Shown here piece by piece: positions 1-5,986 of a stretch of 8,218 bases of DNA (its first letter is position 1; every line of letters begins with the position of its first letter). The stretch spans positions 1 to 8,218 of the forward strand of contig CAZMMV010000072.1 in the NCBI GenBank assembly GCA_964567475.1, given 5' to 3'. A program made the translations under genes and the position numbers. Origin of the DNA: CAZMMV01 sp964567475. GTDB taxonomy: Bacteria; Bacillota; Clostridia; Tissierellales; Tissierellaceae. The notes beneath the pieces were generated by a model. It was not told the DNA's origin, did no database searches, and saw only the letters and a list, made by a program, of their open reading frames with translations.

Positions 1-72
1 ACTATATTTTATAGCATTCGGAAAATCGTGTCTACAATATTATACTAACAGCAAAATGATTTAACAGTGTAG
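1..72 (+). pseudogene. Possible tail of a DUF2975-type membrane protein, with an in-frame stop
   Basis: Read in frame 1 from the window edge, this stretch gives a hydrophobic/basic segment (SIRKIVSTILY), then a TAA at 46-48, then QQNDLTV and a TAG at 70-72. DUF2975 membrane proteins commonly end in a similar 'ENDLT(V/I)' tail, and their genes usually sit directly upstream of YozG-like XRE regulator genes. Here the next gene is exactly such a regulator, and its ribosome binding site overlaps this TAG. The internal TAA would remove the last residues, so this could be a decayed copy, a shortened but working protein, or a chance reading. Only 72 bases are visible, so the call is tentative. Confidence 0.3.
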
Positions 73-84
73 GAGGAGTTTGAA

Positions 85-291
85 TTGATAATAGTAAATT
101 TAGATATAATAATGGCAAAGAGAAAGATTAGTCTTAATGAATTAGCTGAAAGAGTAGATATAACAAATTCAAACCTATCTATACTTAAGAATAATAAAGC
201 AAGAGCTATTAGATTTTCCACATTAGAAGCAATTTGTCGAGAACTTAAATGTAAACCAGGAGATATATTGGAATACAAAGATGTCAAATAG
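85..291 (+). CDS. YozG-like XRE-family HTH transcriptional regulator
   Basis: This 68-residue protein is a single Cro/C1-type helix-turn-helix domain, predicted to be a cytoplasmic DNA-binding repressor. The conserved framework is visible: KRKISLNELAERV (helices 1-2), then ITNSNLSILKNNKARAIRFSTL (recognition helix and turn), then EAICRELKCKPGDILEY at the C-terminus. The last motif is the usual ending of this small YozG-like family, so the protein is full length. The start is TTG at 85, six bases after the strong site AGGAGGAG (71-78). The only in-frame ATG, at residue 10, would cut into the conserved N-terminus 'IIVNLD' and has no binding site. Relatives typically sit next to DUF2975 membrane protein genes, which fits the possible relic just upstream. 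Its target is unknown, and autoregulation is a reasonable guess. Confidence 0.9.
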   Translation: MIIVNLDIIMAKRKISLNELAERVDITNSNLSILKNNKARAIRFSTLEAICRELKCKPGDILEYKDVK

Positions 292-539
292 GAAGAATGA
301 TTGGAAAAATTAAGGGTTGAATTAAAAGAGTATTAATTGAAATGTATAATTAAATAATCTTTGCTTATATCAGTATTTCTAGTAAAAATCAGAATCCTGT
401 AAGACAAATTCAAGTTTTAAGAGAATATATATAATCTTTAATACATATACTATTAAATGAACAAATTGTATCGAAAACGAGGAATAGCTTGTTTATATCT
501 TTTAGTAGTATTATAATGTAAGTGAAAGGGTGTGAGATT
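292..539. other. AT-rich intergenic spacer without a recognisable gene
   Basis: This 248-bp spacer lies between the XRE regulator and the ATPase gene. It holds only very short open frames, such as a 7-codon frame from 298, and no convincing rho-independent terminator. The best dyad, TTAATT...AATTAA near 333-353, has no U-tract. Its last 50 bases contain the promoter and ribosome binding site of the ATPase gene. I see no RNA gene in it. Confidence 0.6.
489..517 (+). promoter_or_regulatory. Sigma-A-type promoter of the ATPase gene
   Basis: A TTGTTT -35 box (489-494) is followed, after exactly 17 bases, by a perfect TATAAT -10 box (512-517). Transcription would start near 524, giving a short leader with the binding site AAAGGGTG (525-532) eight bases before the ATG at 540. 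This placement also argues against the in-frame GTG at 522 as the start, because that codon would lie at or before the 5' end of the mRNA. Confidence 0.6.
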
Positions 540-1916
540 ATGTATAATTTAGATGACAATGTGGTTAGAATTTTAGAAGTTAATCTTAAAAATTATAAAA
601 ACATATCTAATGGAATTGTTAAAATGGCTAGTATTCAAAATATAGAAGATGGTTTAGGAGATATACTTGGCATATATGGACAAAATGGTTCAGGTAAGAC
701 TTCAATTATTAGTGCTATAAGAATTGTTCAAGATATGTTTACTGGGAGATCATTACCTAAAGATATTGAAGAATATATTACGTATGGTAAAAATGAGGCC
801 GAGATAGATTCTTTATTTTATATAAAGAATGGTGACAAGAGATACAAAGTAAAATATAAAATAACCCTTTTAAAAGAGAATCAAGATACATTTATAAAAG
901 AAGAGTCGATAGACTATTGGTATAAAGGCAATACTAATGATAATTGGGATAGAGTAAGGGGACTAATTAGAAATGAATATAAAAAAAACAATATATTTCC
1001 TCAATATAGAAATGAAGAGATACTAAACTTATATGATGATGAGAATGATTTCATAGTTAATAAAAAAATGAAATTTAAAGATCATAAAAGTCTTATTTTT
1101 TCAGAAGAACTAATTAATTTGATAAATAAAAATCCTAAAGATATAGGAGAGGAATATGAAATACTGAGTATATTAAAACACTATGCTATTTCAAATTTAT
1201 TTATTATAGATAATAAGCGCTTAGCTCTTAGTGATGCAAATATCGTACTACCCATGAATTTTAAAAATTATATCAACCATGAAAAGGTTTCAATGGGGGT
1301 TATGCCAATAGGTCTTGATAAAGCTACTTATTTACCTAGGGAGGCTGTTTCTGAAATAAAGACTAGCCTTGAAGGATCTAATAAGGTTATAAGTGAAATA
1401 ATACCAGAATTAAAAATAAAATTAAAAGAATTAAAAATACAAACTTCTAAATCTGGAGAAGAGGAAGTATTAGTAGAACTTTTTTCATGCAGAGAAAATT
1501 TAGAGATTCCAATAAGATATGAATCAGATGGCATAAAAAAAATAGTAGCAGTTCTTCATCTACTGATAGCCATGTTTAATTATAAATCCATGTCAGTATT
1601 AATTGATGAATTAGATTCAGGCATATTTGAATATTTATTAGGAGAAATACTTGAAATACTAGAGCAAAGAGGAAAAGGACAGTTGGTATTTACATCACAT
1701 AATTTGAGACCTTTAGAAGTTTTAAATAAAAATAATTTAGTTTTTACAACAACCAATGCTGAAAATAGATATATTAAATTGAAGAATGTAAAGACTAATA
1801 ATAACTTAAGAGACATGTATTATAGAGACTTAATTTTAGGAGGACAAGACGAAGTTATATATGATAAAACTAATTCAGCTAAAATAATTAGAGCTTTTAG
1901 AAAGGCTGGTGAATAG
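540..1916 (+). CDS. AAA_15/AAA_21-type ABC-like ATPase, possible phage-defence component
   Basis: This 458-residue protein is a RecF/SMC-like ATPase with the nucleotide-binding halves split by a long middle region. The N-terminal strand (ILEVNLKNYKNI) leads into the Walker A motif GQNGSGKT (residues 47-54). A signature-like ESDGIKK (328-334) precedes Walker B VLIDELDSG (353-361, with D356 and E357), and a switch histidine lies in TSHN (385-388). All ATPase elements are intact. No Toprim or other nuclease domain is visible, so any effector would be a separate protein. Stand-alone ATPases of this type are often encoded just before an effector gene in defence modules such as RloA/RloB-like pairs or PARIS. 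That role is inferred here and not shown. The start is ATG 540 with AAAGGGTG eight bases upstream. An unusually strong Shine-Dalgarno sequence overlaps its last codons and points to a following gene that runs into the assembly gap. Confidence 0.85.
   Translation: MYNLDDNVVRILEVNLKNYKNISNGIVKMASIQNIEDGLGDILGIYGQNGSGKTSIISAIRIVQDMFTGRSLPKDIEEYITYGKNEAEIDSLFYIKNGDKRYKVKYKITLLKENQDTFIKEESIDYWYKGNTNDNWDRVRGLIRNEYKKNNIFPQYRNEEILNLYDDENDFIVNKKMKFKDHKSLIFSEELINLINKNPKDIGEEYEILSILKHYAISNLFIIDNKRLALSDANIVLPMNFKNYINHEKVSMGVMPIGLDKATYLPREAVSEIKTSLEGSNKVISEIIPELKIKLKELKIQTSKSGEEEVLVELFSCRENLEIPIRYESDGIKKIVAVLHLLIAMFNYKSMSVLIDELDSGIFEYLLGEILEILEQRGKGQLVFTSHNLRPLEVLNKNNLVFTTTNAENRYIKLKNVKTNNNLRDMYYRDLILGGQDEVIYDKTNSAKIIRAFRKAGE
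1899..1912 (+). promoter_or_regulatory. Strong ribosome binding site for a gene lost in the gap
   Basis: AGAAAGG CT GGTGA reproduces almost the whole anti-SD complement (AGAAAGGAGGTGA) with a small interruption, and lies within the final codons of the ATPase gene. A TTG at 1919 follows six bases after GGTGA. A GTG at 1909 is also possible but is too close to AGAAAGG. Such a site at the very end of a gene normally serves a translationally coupled downstream gene. Confidence 0.45.
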
Positions 1917-1918
1917 AT

Positions 1919-2079
1919 TTGGCTANNNNNNNNNNNNNNNNNNNNNNNNNNNNNNNNNNNNNNNNNNNNNNNNNNNNNNNNNNNNNNNNNNNNNNNNNNN
2001 NNNNNNNNNNNNNNNNNNNNNNNNNATTAAAAGATTTACTAATTTCAATATCATATTAAGAAGTTATTTAAATAAATGA
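1919..2079 (+). CDS. Putative partner gene of the ATPase, mostly missing in the gap
   Basis: This is a reconstructed call. The proposed 5' end is TTG 1919 (alternative GTG 1909), which reaches the N-run after only a few codons. Beyond the gap, two forward frames are open from its edge. One reads IKRFTNFNIILRSYLNK and stops at 2077-2079. The other reads LKDLLISISY and stops at 2057-2059. Either could be the C-terminal tail of the missing gene. The ends cannot be joined in frame because the N-run has a conventional length, so no product can be named. The position, directly coupled to a defence-type ATPase, is where an effector such as a nuclease would be expected. Confidence 0.3.
1926..2025. 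other. Assembly gap of exactly 100 Ns
   Basis: An unbroken run of 100 N characters is present. A run of exactly 100 is the usual placeholder for a scaffold gap of unknown size, so the real missing sequence may be much longer than 100 bases. Distances across it should not be trusted. Confidence 0.97.
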
Positions 2080-2141
2080 TTTTATTAGAGGATAAATAAC
2101 ATTAAAATCTTTATATTTTTTCCAATTTAAAAGAAACTTTT

Positions 2142-2195
2142 AAAACCATAGAAGCTGATAATAGCCTAGACTATTATCAGCTTCTATGGTTTTTT
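2142..2195. terminator. Bidirectional rho-independent terminator between convergent units
   Basis: A perfect 23-bp inverted repeat (2142-2164 with 2171-2193) encloses a six-base CCTAGA loop. On the plus strand the stem runs into TTTTTT (2190-2195). On the minus strand it ends in a TTTT run. It therefore can stop transcription from the ATPase unit on the left and from the flavoprotein gene, whose stop codon is 33 bases to the right. Confidence 0.93.
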
Positions 2196-2227
2196 ATAAT
2201 TTGAATATATATTAGAATAAATAAAAT

Positions 2228-3571
2228 TTATTCCGCAATAGATGTTGCAGTGTTTATAGCTTCCCATACTAAAGCAAATGGTGGCGAATAAGCAAAATCA
2301 TAATATGCTAAATCTTTAGTTGTAAGATTAGCGTGAATTGCTGTAGTAAAAGGAAGTAGTCGAAGTACTGCATCATTTTCTCCAAAAACTCTAGCCCCAA
2401 GGACTTTATAACTTTTATTCTCATAAATGATTCTAAAATCTATTTTATTAGAATCAGGCATATAACTAGGCTTATTTAAAATTTTAGATTCTGCTATACT
2501 ATAATCATATCCAAGGTCTTTAGCTTGGTCTTCTGTAAGGCCAGTAGTACTAAATTCTAAATTTCCTACTTTTATTGAACTACTGGATATTGATTCATAA
2601 GCTGCAAAGTAATCTTCCTTGTCTTTAGATAAATTTATCCCGATTTGTCTTCCAATTTTATTGGCACTAGTTGCAAGGGGAATATATGCATCTTTTAAAA
2701 ACTTATGAGGAACAGTAGCACAATCTCCAACACTCCATACATCTTCAATAGAAGTACGACCATATTTATCAATGATAATAGCTCCATTCTTAAGTTTCTT
2801 TAGTTTTTCATCATTGAAAATATTTGTATTAGGCCTAAATCCTGTAGCTAAAATCAGTGCATCAATTTTATCTTGTCTATTTGTAGTAATTATTTCTTTT
2901 ACCTGTCCATTTTCTAGGATGACATCTTTAAGTCTTTCCAAGAAGTGAATATTTACCTTGAGTTTTTTCAATTCATTTTCAACAGCTTTACCAGCATTGC
3001 TATCGTATACCTTATTTAAAAGTTGATCCCGTGAATGATATAAATTTATATTTAAGTGTTCATATTTAGAAAGTTGCTCAGCTACTTCAACACCTATAAA
3101 TCCGCCACCGACTATAGCTATGTTTTTGTAGCTATTTAGATTTTTTTTAAGATCTTCAACTATATAGGGTTTAGTTATGCTATATACATTATTAGAATGT
3201 ATACCTTCAATATCTGGATAAAAGGCTACAGCACCTGTTGCAATTACCAATTTATCATAATCAAATATTTTTTCTTCATTGTTATCTAAATCTTTAGCAA
3301 ATACTTGCTTTTTATCAAAGTCTACAGAGTCTACTTTGTGTCTTTGTAACAAGTTAATATCTTTTTTCTTTGTATCATTTAATGATCTTGAAAATAACTC
3401 CTCATCTATATCATCAAATATATCACCAATATAATATGGTAAGCCGCAAGCACCAAAGGATATATAATTTTCTTGTTCTAAAACTGTAATATCTAATTGT
3501 GGATTTTCACGTTTTGCTTTAAAGGCAGTACTCATACCTCCTGCCACTCCACCTATAATAACTATTTTCAT
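2228..3571 (-). CDS. cdr: CoA-disulfide reductase / NADH oxidase family flavoprotein
   Basis: This 447-residue cytoplasmic FAD enzyme of the single-cysteine pyridine nucleotide-disulfide reductase family is likely to reduce CoA disulfide, or possibly oxygen or polysulfide, with NAD(P)H. In order: the FAD dinucleotide motif GGVAGG (7-12), redox Cys42 in SFGACGLPYY, the ATG motif (111-113), the NAD(P)H Rossmann motif GGGFIG (155-160), the FAD motif VGD (281-283), and a C-terminal dimerisation domain. Tyr370 (YMP) and Tyr428 (YSPPF) are 58 residues apart. From memory this matches Tyr361 and Tyr419 of the Staphylococcus aureus CoA-disulfide reductase, which contact the active-site cysteine across the dimer, and this favours CoADR over water-forming NADH oxidase. 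After the second Rossmann strand the sequence is HSRDQ, without the acidic residue usual for NADH, so NADPH use is possible. The ATG is preceded by AAAGAGGTG five bases away. It lies 94 bases downstream of the HTH gene on the same strand; no clear promoter or terminator was seen between them. Confidence 0.88.
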   Translation of the reverse strand: MKIVIIGGVAGGMSTAFKAKRENPQLDITVLEQENYISFGACGLPYYIGDIFDDIDEELFSRSLNDTKKKDINLLQRHKVDSVDFDKKQVFAKDLDNNEEKIFDYDKLVIATGAVAFYPDIEGIHSNNVYSITKPYIVEDLKKNLNSYKNIAIVGGGFIGVEVAEQLSKYEHLNINLYHSRDQLLNKVYDSNAGKAVENELKKLKVNIHFLERLKDVILENGQVKEIITTNRQDKIDALILATGFRPNTNIFNDEKLKKLKNGAIIIDKYGRTSIEDVWSVGDCATVPHKFLKDAYIPLATSANKIGRQIGINLSKDKEDYFAAYESISSSSIKVGNLEFSTTGLTEDQAKDLGYDYSIAESKILNKPSYMPDSNKIDFRIIYENKSYKVLGARVFGENDAVLRLLPFTTAIHANLTTKDLAYYDFAYSPPFALVWEAINTATSIAE

Positions 3572-3665
3572 CCTATCACCTCTTTGAATTATTTATCTAC
3601 TATTGGATATTTACCCTAATACTTAAAAGTTTAACCAAGTAGATTGAATATATGAATTACAAGGT

Positions 3666-4103
3666 TTAATTATCTCCTAAGAGCTTAAAATTATGATCAC
3701 TAAGTATAATATTTACATTTATTATATATAATTTGTTGTTCAATGCATATATAAAAATAGAGTCTCTAGGATCTTTTGCATATAGAACACCAAGCTTCGC
3801 TAGGGTTAAGGTTCTATTGGTTTGTTCTAAATTGAATTTATTTCCTATACAAATTTTCAGGAGATTATCTCTACTTGGAGATTTTTTGCCATTTAAGATT
3901 TGATATCCATAGCTTCTATAAATTTCTGAATTTCTTATTATATCACTTTTACTATAACCCTTTGAAGTAGATATTTCTAATATATACTCTGAAAGTTCAT
4001 AAGTATCGTGTTCTGAATTAGAAGATATATATTTATCTAATGAAGATTTATTTTTGGCTTTATTTAATATATTTAATAACTTTTCAGTTGATTTATCTTT
4101 CAT
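3666..4103 (-). CDS. HTH-domain protein divergent from a Ser/Thr kinase gene
   Basis: This 145-residue cytoplasmic protein has no membrane segment. A lysine-rich N-terminal arm (1-40) precedes an atypical XRE-like helix-turn-helix (about 48-90), including GYSKSDIIRNSEIYRSYGYQ and then ILNGKKSPSRDNLLKI. A C-terminal helical region (about 92-135, NLEQTNRTLTLAKLGVLYAKDPRDSIFIYALNNK) follows. I recognise this arrangement from Firmicute proteins encoded next to PknB-like kinases, and the kinase gene here starts only about 70 bases away in the opposite direction. It may be the kinase's substrate, its transcriptional partner, or a repressor of the shared promoter; the sequence does not decide. The start ATG has GCAGGTGG four bases upstream. 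The shared palindrome at 4135-4150 is the obvious candidate binding site. Confidence 0.85.
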   Translation of the reverse strand: MKDKSTEKLLNILNKAKNKSSLDKYISSNSEHDTYELSEYILEISTSKGYSKSDIIRNSEIYRSYGYQILNGKKSPSRDNLLKICIGNKFNLEQTNRTLTLAKLGVLYAKDPRDSIFIYALNNKLYIINVNIILSDHNFKLLGDN

Positions 4104-4134
4104 AATTCCACCTGCTTTTTATTAGATTTATTTG

Positions 4135-4150
4135 TGATATAATTATATCA
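4135..4150. promoter_or_regulatory. Palindromic operator with overlapping divergent extended -10 promoters
   Basis: TGATATAATTATATCA is a perfect 16-bp palindrome. Each strand contains TG-A-TATAAT, a full extended -10 element: TATAAT at 4138-4143 on the plus strand, and the mirror copy at 4142-4147 on the minus strand. The two -10 boxes overlap. Predicted starts are near 4150 (kinase) and 4135 (HTH protein). No good -35 box exists at 17 bases on either side, as is common for extended -10 promoters. A dimeric regulator bound here would block both genes, and the two promoters should exclude each other. Confidence 0.6.
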
Positions 4151-4175
4151 TAGATTCTATGAAAGGATGAAGTTA

Positions 4176-5240
4176 GTGGGAGATTTAACGGGGAAATATA
4201 GGCTTTCTATTTATTCGGAAATTGTAGAATTATCTAAAGGGAAAATTTACATAGTGAAAAGTTCCTTGGATGACAGGATTTATATTAAAAAGGTTTTAGA
4301 TCATGAAAATTATAGTATATATAAAAAAATACAAACTTTATCTATCGTTAATATACCAAAAATATATGAACTTATAAGTCTAGATGATAAACTAGTAGTC
4401 ATAGAAGAATATATAAATGGCAGTTCTTTAAAAGAAATATTAAATAAATCTAAAATAATTTCTGAAGATAAAGTGATTAAATACACACTAGAATTAATCA
4501 ATATTATAGATAAATTTCATTCTTGTGACTCACCTATAATACATAAAGACATTAACCCGTCCAATATAATGATTAATAATGATGGGATTTTAAAACTTAT
4601 AGATTTTGATATTTCTAGGGTACATAGAAATGACAAGAATACTGATACTCATATCTTAGGAACTTATGGCTATGCAGCTCCAGAACAATTTGGCTTCAAT
4701 CAAACTGATGCTAGAACAGATATCTTTTCTTTAGGTGTCACTATGAATATGATGCTTGTAGGAAAGCTGCCTAACGAAGAATTATATAAAGGTCAATTGT
4801 CCAAAATTGTATTTAAATGCATTGAATTAGATCCTGATAAGAGATTTCAAAATGTAAATGAATTGAGAGGTAAATTATTAAAGATAAATAAGAAATATAA
4901 TAAAATCAAGGATAATGAACTAAGCTTTACATCTTCTGTAGCCTGCAAGTTGCCAGGATTTAGATCTGGAAATCTCTTGTTTAAAATAATAGCTTTCTTA
5001 TGGTATTTTATATTAATTATGATTTTTTTAGGATTATGTTATGAAGAATATATGTCTGAGGATAGGATTACGGACATAATTATGTCGTTGTTTTTATTTT
5101 TTATAACACTTTTTTACGGAAATTTCAATAACATTAAATCCAAACTGCCTGTTTTACGTTCGAAAAATATTTTTATTAAAATTCTAGGATATATAATGTA
5201 TACTTTTCTTCTTCTCATAGTTTTAAGTAGAATAATCTAA
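4176..5240 (+). CDS. Membrane-anchored PknB-like Ser/Thr protein kinase
   Basis: This 354-residue kinase has a cytoplasmic catalytic domain (about 1-235), a short linker, and three predicted membrane helices (about 266-287, 299-316, 332-352) without any sizeable extracellular sensor. Visible motifs are a degenerate glycine-rich loop (LSKGKIYIV), ATP-binding Lys at 38/39 (YIKKV), catalytic HKDINPSN (123-130, catalytic D125), metal-binding DFD (143-145), the activation segment GTYGYAAPEQFG (162-173, APE 168-170), and DARTDIFSLGV in the C-lobe. HKD replaces HRD and DFD replaces DFG. Both key aspartates and the lysine are kept, so activity is likely. The tail holds two copies of a KLP..RS.N motif before helices 1 and 3. 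GTG 4176 is chosen because AAAGGA (4162-4167) lies eight bases upstream. The in-frame ATG at 4167 sits inside that site and would add only MKL. The gene is transcribed divergently from the HTH gene and ends at a hairpin before the lipoprotein gene. Confidence 0.9.
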   Translation: MGDLTGKYRLSIYSEIVELSKGKIYIVKSSLDDRIYIKKVLDHENYSIYKKIQTLSIVNIPKIYELISLDDKLVVIEEYINGSSLKEILNKSKIISEDKVIKYTLELINIIDKFHSCDSPIIHKDINPSNIMINNDGILKLIDFDISRVHRNDKNTDTHILGTYGYAAPEQFGFNQTDARTDIFSLGVTMNMMLVGKLPNEELYKGQLSKIVFKCIELDPDKRFQNVNELRGKLLKINKKYNKIKDNELSFTSSVACKLPGFRSGNLLFKIIAFLWYFILIMIFLGLCYEEYMSEDRITDIIMSLFLFFITLFYGNFNNIKSKLPVLRSKNIFIKILGYIMYTFLLLIVLSRII

Positions 5241-5249
5241 AAATAGAAT

Positions 5250-5266
5250 GTATGCTTAGAGCATAC
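5250..5266 (+). other. Small hairpin after the kinase stop codon
   Basis: GTATGC (5250-5255) pairs perfectly with GCATAC (5261-5266) around a TTAGA loop. It has no U-tract, so it is not a terminator by itself. It lies just ahead of the larger hairpin at 5273-5312 and may form part of one folded leader. Confidence 0.35.
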
Positions 5267-5272
5267 CAATGC

Positions 5273-5315
5273 AATAACTTTATCTGTTATTATTAAAAGA
5301 GATAAAGTTATTTTT
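5273..5315 (+). terminator. Terminator or attenuator between kinase and lipoprotein genes
   Basis: A perfect 13-bp stem (5273-5285 with 5300-5312, AATAACTTTATCT and its complement) encloses a 14-base loop and is followed by a short T run (TTATTTTT). The stem is AT-rich, so it is weaker than the other terminators here. It ends only eight bases before the GAGGAGG site of the lipoprotein gene. No promoter fits into that space, so the lipoprotein mRNA must pass through this hairpin, which could make it a read-through or attenuation element. Confidence 0.6.
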
Positions 5316-5333
5316 ATATTGAGGAGGAATAAT

Positions 5334-5960
5334 ATGAAAAAAAGGTTTGTTTCAGTGTTATTAATTGTTTTAATTATACTTACACTTACTTTAACATCAG
5401 CATGTGGCAATGAAGCTGCTGATACTGAAAGTAAGCTTGAATCAAGTGAAGAAAAGCAAGAGACCAAGAAAGAGACTAAGAAAGAAAATGAAAAAGGGAA
5501 ACGTTCAAATCCTATTGATTTGGGAGAAATGGTTGAATGGAAAGTAAAATTTTATTCTGATGATTGGGATGGATTAAAAGGCAAAGCAAATGTAAGGCTT
5601 AATAAAGTATATGAAGGTGAGGAAGCAATTGAGATGCTTTATTTTGGAGCAGATGCTTTAGAAAATGTTGAAGAAGGATATACCTATGCAGTAGCAGATA
5701 TGACTGTTGAACTGACTGAAGGAGATCAAGATTCTCCTTATAAGACAAGTTTTAGTATAGGAAGTGTATCAGAAGATGGTAGAAAGTCACCTTTTGGATA
5801 TACAAGTTTAGCAAAACAATATGAGGAAAATGAATATACAGATTTATATCCAGGTGGATCTGTAAATATTAAAAAGGCATTATTAGTACCAAAAGATCAG
5901 GAATATTTAATAGAGATAGAAGAAAATATAAGTGGAACTAAATTTTTTAAACATCAATAA
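5334..5960 (+). CDS. Surface lipoprotein with charged linker and DUF4352-like domain
   Basis: This 208-residue secreted lipoprotein starts with a type II signal peptide: KKR, a hydrophobic core VSVLLIVLIILTLTL, then the lipobox TSAC with the lipidated Cys24. A Glu/Lys-rich linker (about 25-57) spaces the domain from the membrane. The rest (about 58-205) begins NPIDLGEMVEWKVKF and contains YTYAVADMTVELTEGD. This resembles the immunoglobulin-like DUF4352/telokin-like fold often found in Firmicute lipoproteins, although I cannot confirm the family. No catalytic motif is evident, and the likely role is binding or sensing on the outer face of the membrane. ATG 5334 is chosen because GAGGAGG (5321-5327) lies six bases upstream. 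An earlier TTG at 5319 overlaps that site and is rejected. The small membrane protein gene follows after 26 bases, so the two are probably co-transcribed. Confidence 0.85.
   Translation: MKKRFVSVLLIVLIILTLTLTSACGNEAADTESKLESSEEKQETKKETKKENEKGKRSNPIDLGEMVEWKVKFYSDDWDGLKGKANVRLNKVYEGEEAIEMLYFGADALENVEEGYTYAVADMTVELTEGDQDSPYKTSFSIGSVSEDGRKSPFGYTSLAKQYEENEYTDLYPGGSVNIKKALLVPKDQEYLIEIEENISGTKFFKHQ
5460..5495 (+). repeat. Three 12-bp imperfect tandem repeats in the lipoprotein linker
   Basis: GAGACCAAGAAA, GAGACTAAGAAA and GAAAATGAAAAA follow each other without a break and encode ETKK ETKK ENEK. The first two units differ by one silent base. They form the charged spacer after the lipid anchor. The 12-base unit keeps the frame, so a change in copy number would only lengthen or shorten the linker. 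Confidence 0.7.
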
Positions 5961-5986
5961 ATAATAATTATAGGGAGGAAGTTTAT

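Noticed and set aside
298..321. Seven-codon ORF after the XRE gene
   Set aside because: It is very short, with no conserved features; probably chance in AT-rich sequence.
522..539. In-frame GTG at 522 as the start of the ATPase gene
   Set aside because: It lies at the predicted transcription start with no ribosome binding site, while ATG 540 has AAAGGGTG at proper spacing.
1328..1816. Minus-strand open frames inside the ATPase gene (1328-1534 and 1580-1816)
   Set aside because: They lie fully within a well-supported gene on the other strand and lack family motifs.
3572..3665. Rex- or Fur-type operator in front of the flavoprotein gene
   Set aside because: Searched by eye for TTGTTAAATATTTAACAA-like or similar dyads; only fragments such as TTGGTTAAAC were found, without a matching second half.
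4159..4170. A three-codon frame ATG AAA GGA TGA whose stop overlaps ATG 4167
   Set aside because: It could look like a coupled upstream ORF, but it has no ribosome binding site and starts only about nine bases after the predicted 5' end; AAAGGA fits better as the kinase's own binding site.
5237..5467. Minus-strand open frame of 76 codons over the kinase-lipoprotein junction
   Set aside because: It overlaps the hairpin and the lipoprotein signal peptide coding region; its sequence is the mirror of those features and has no recognisable domain.
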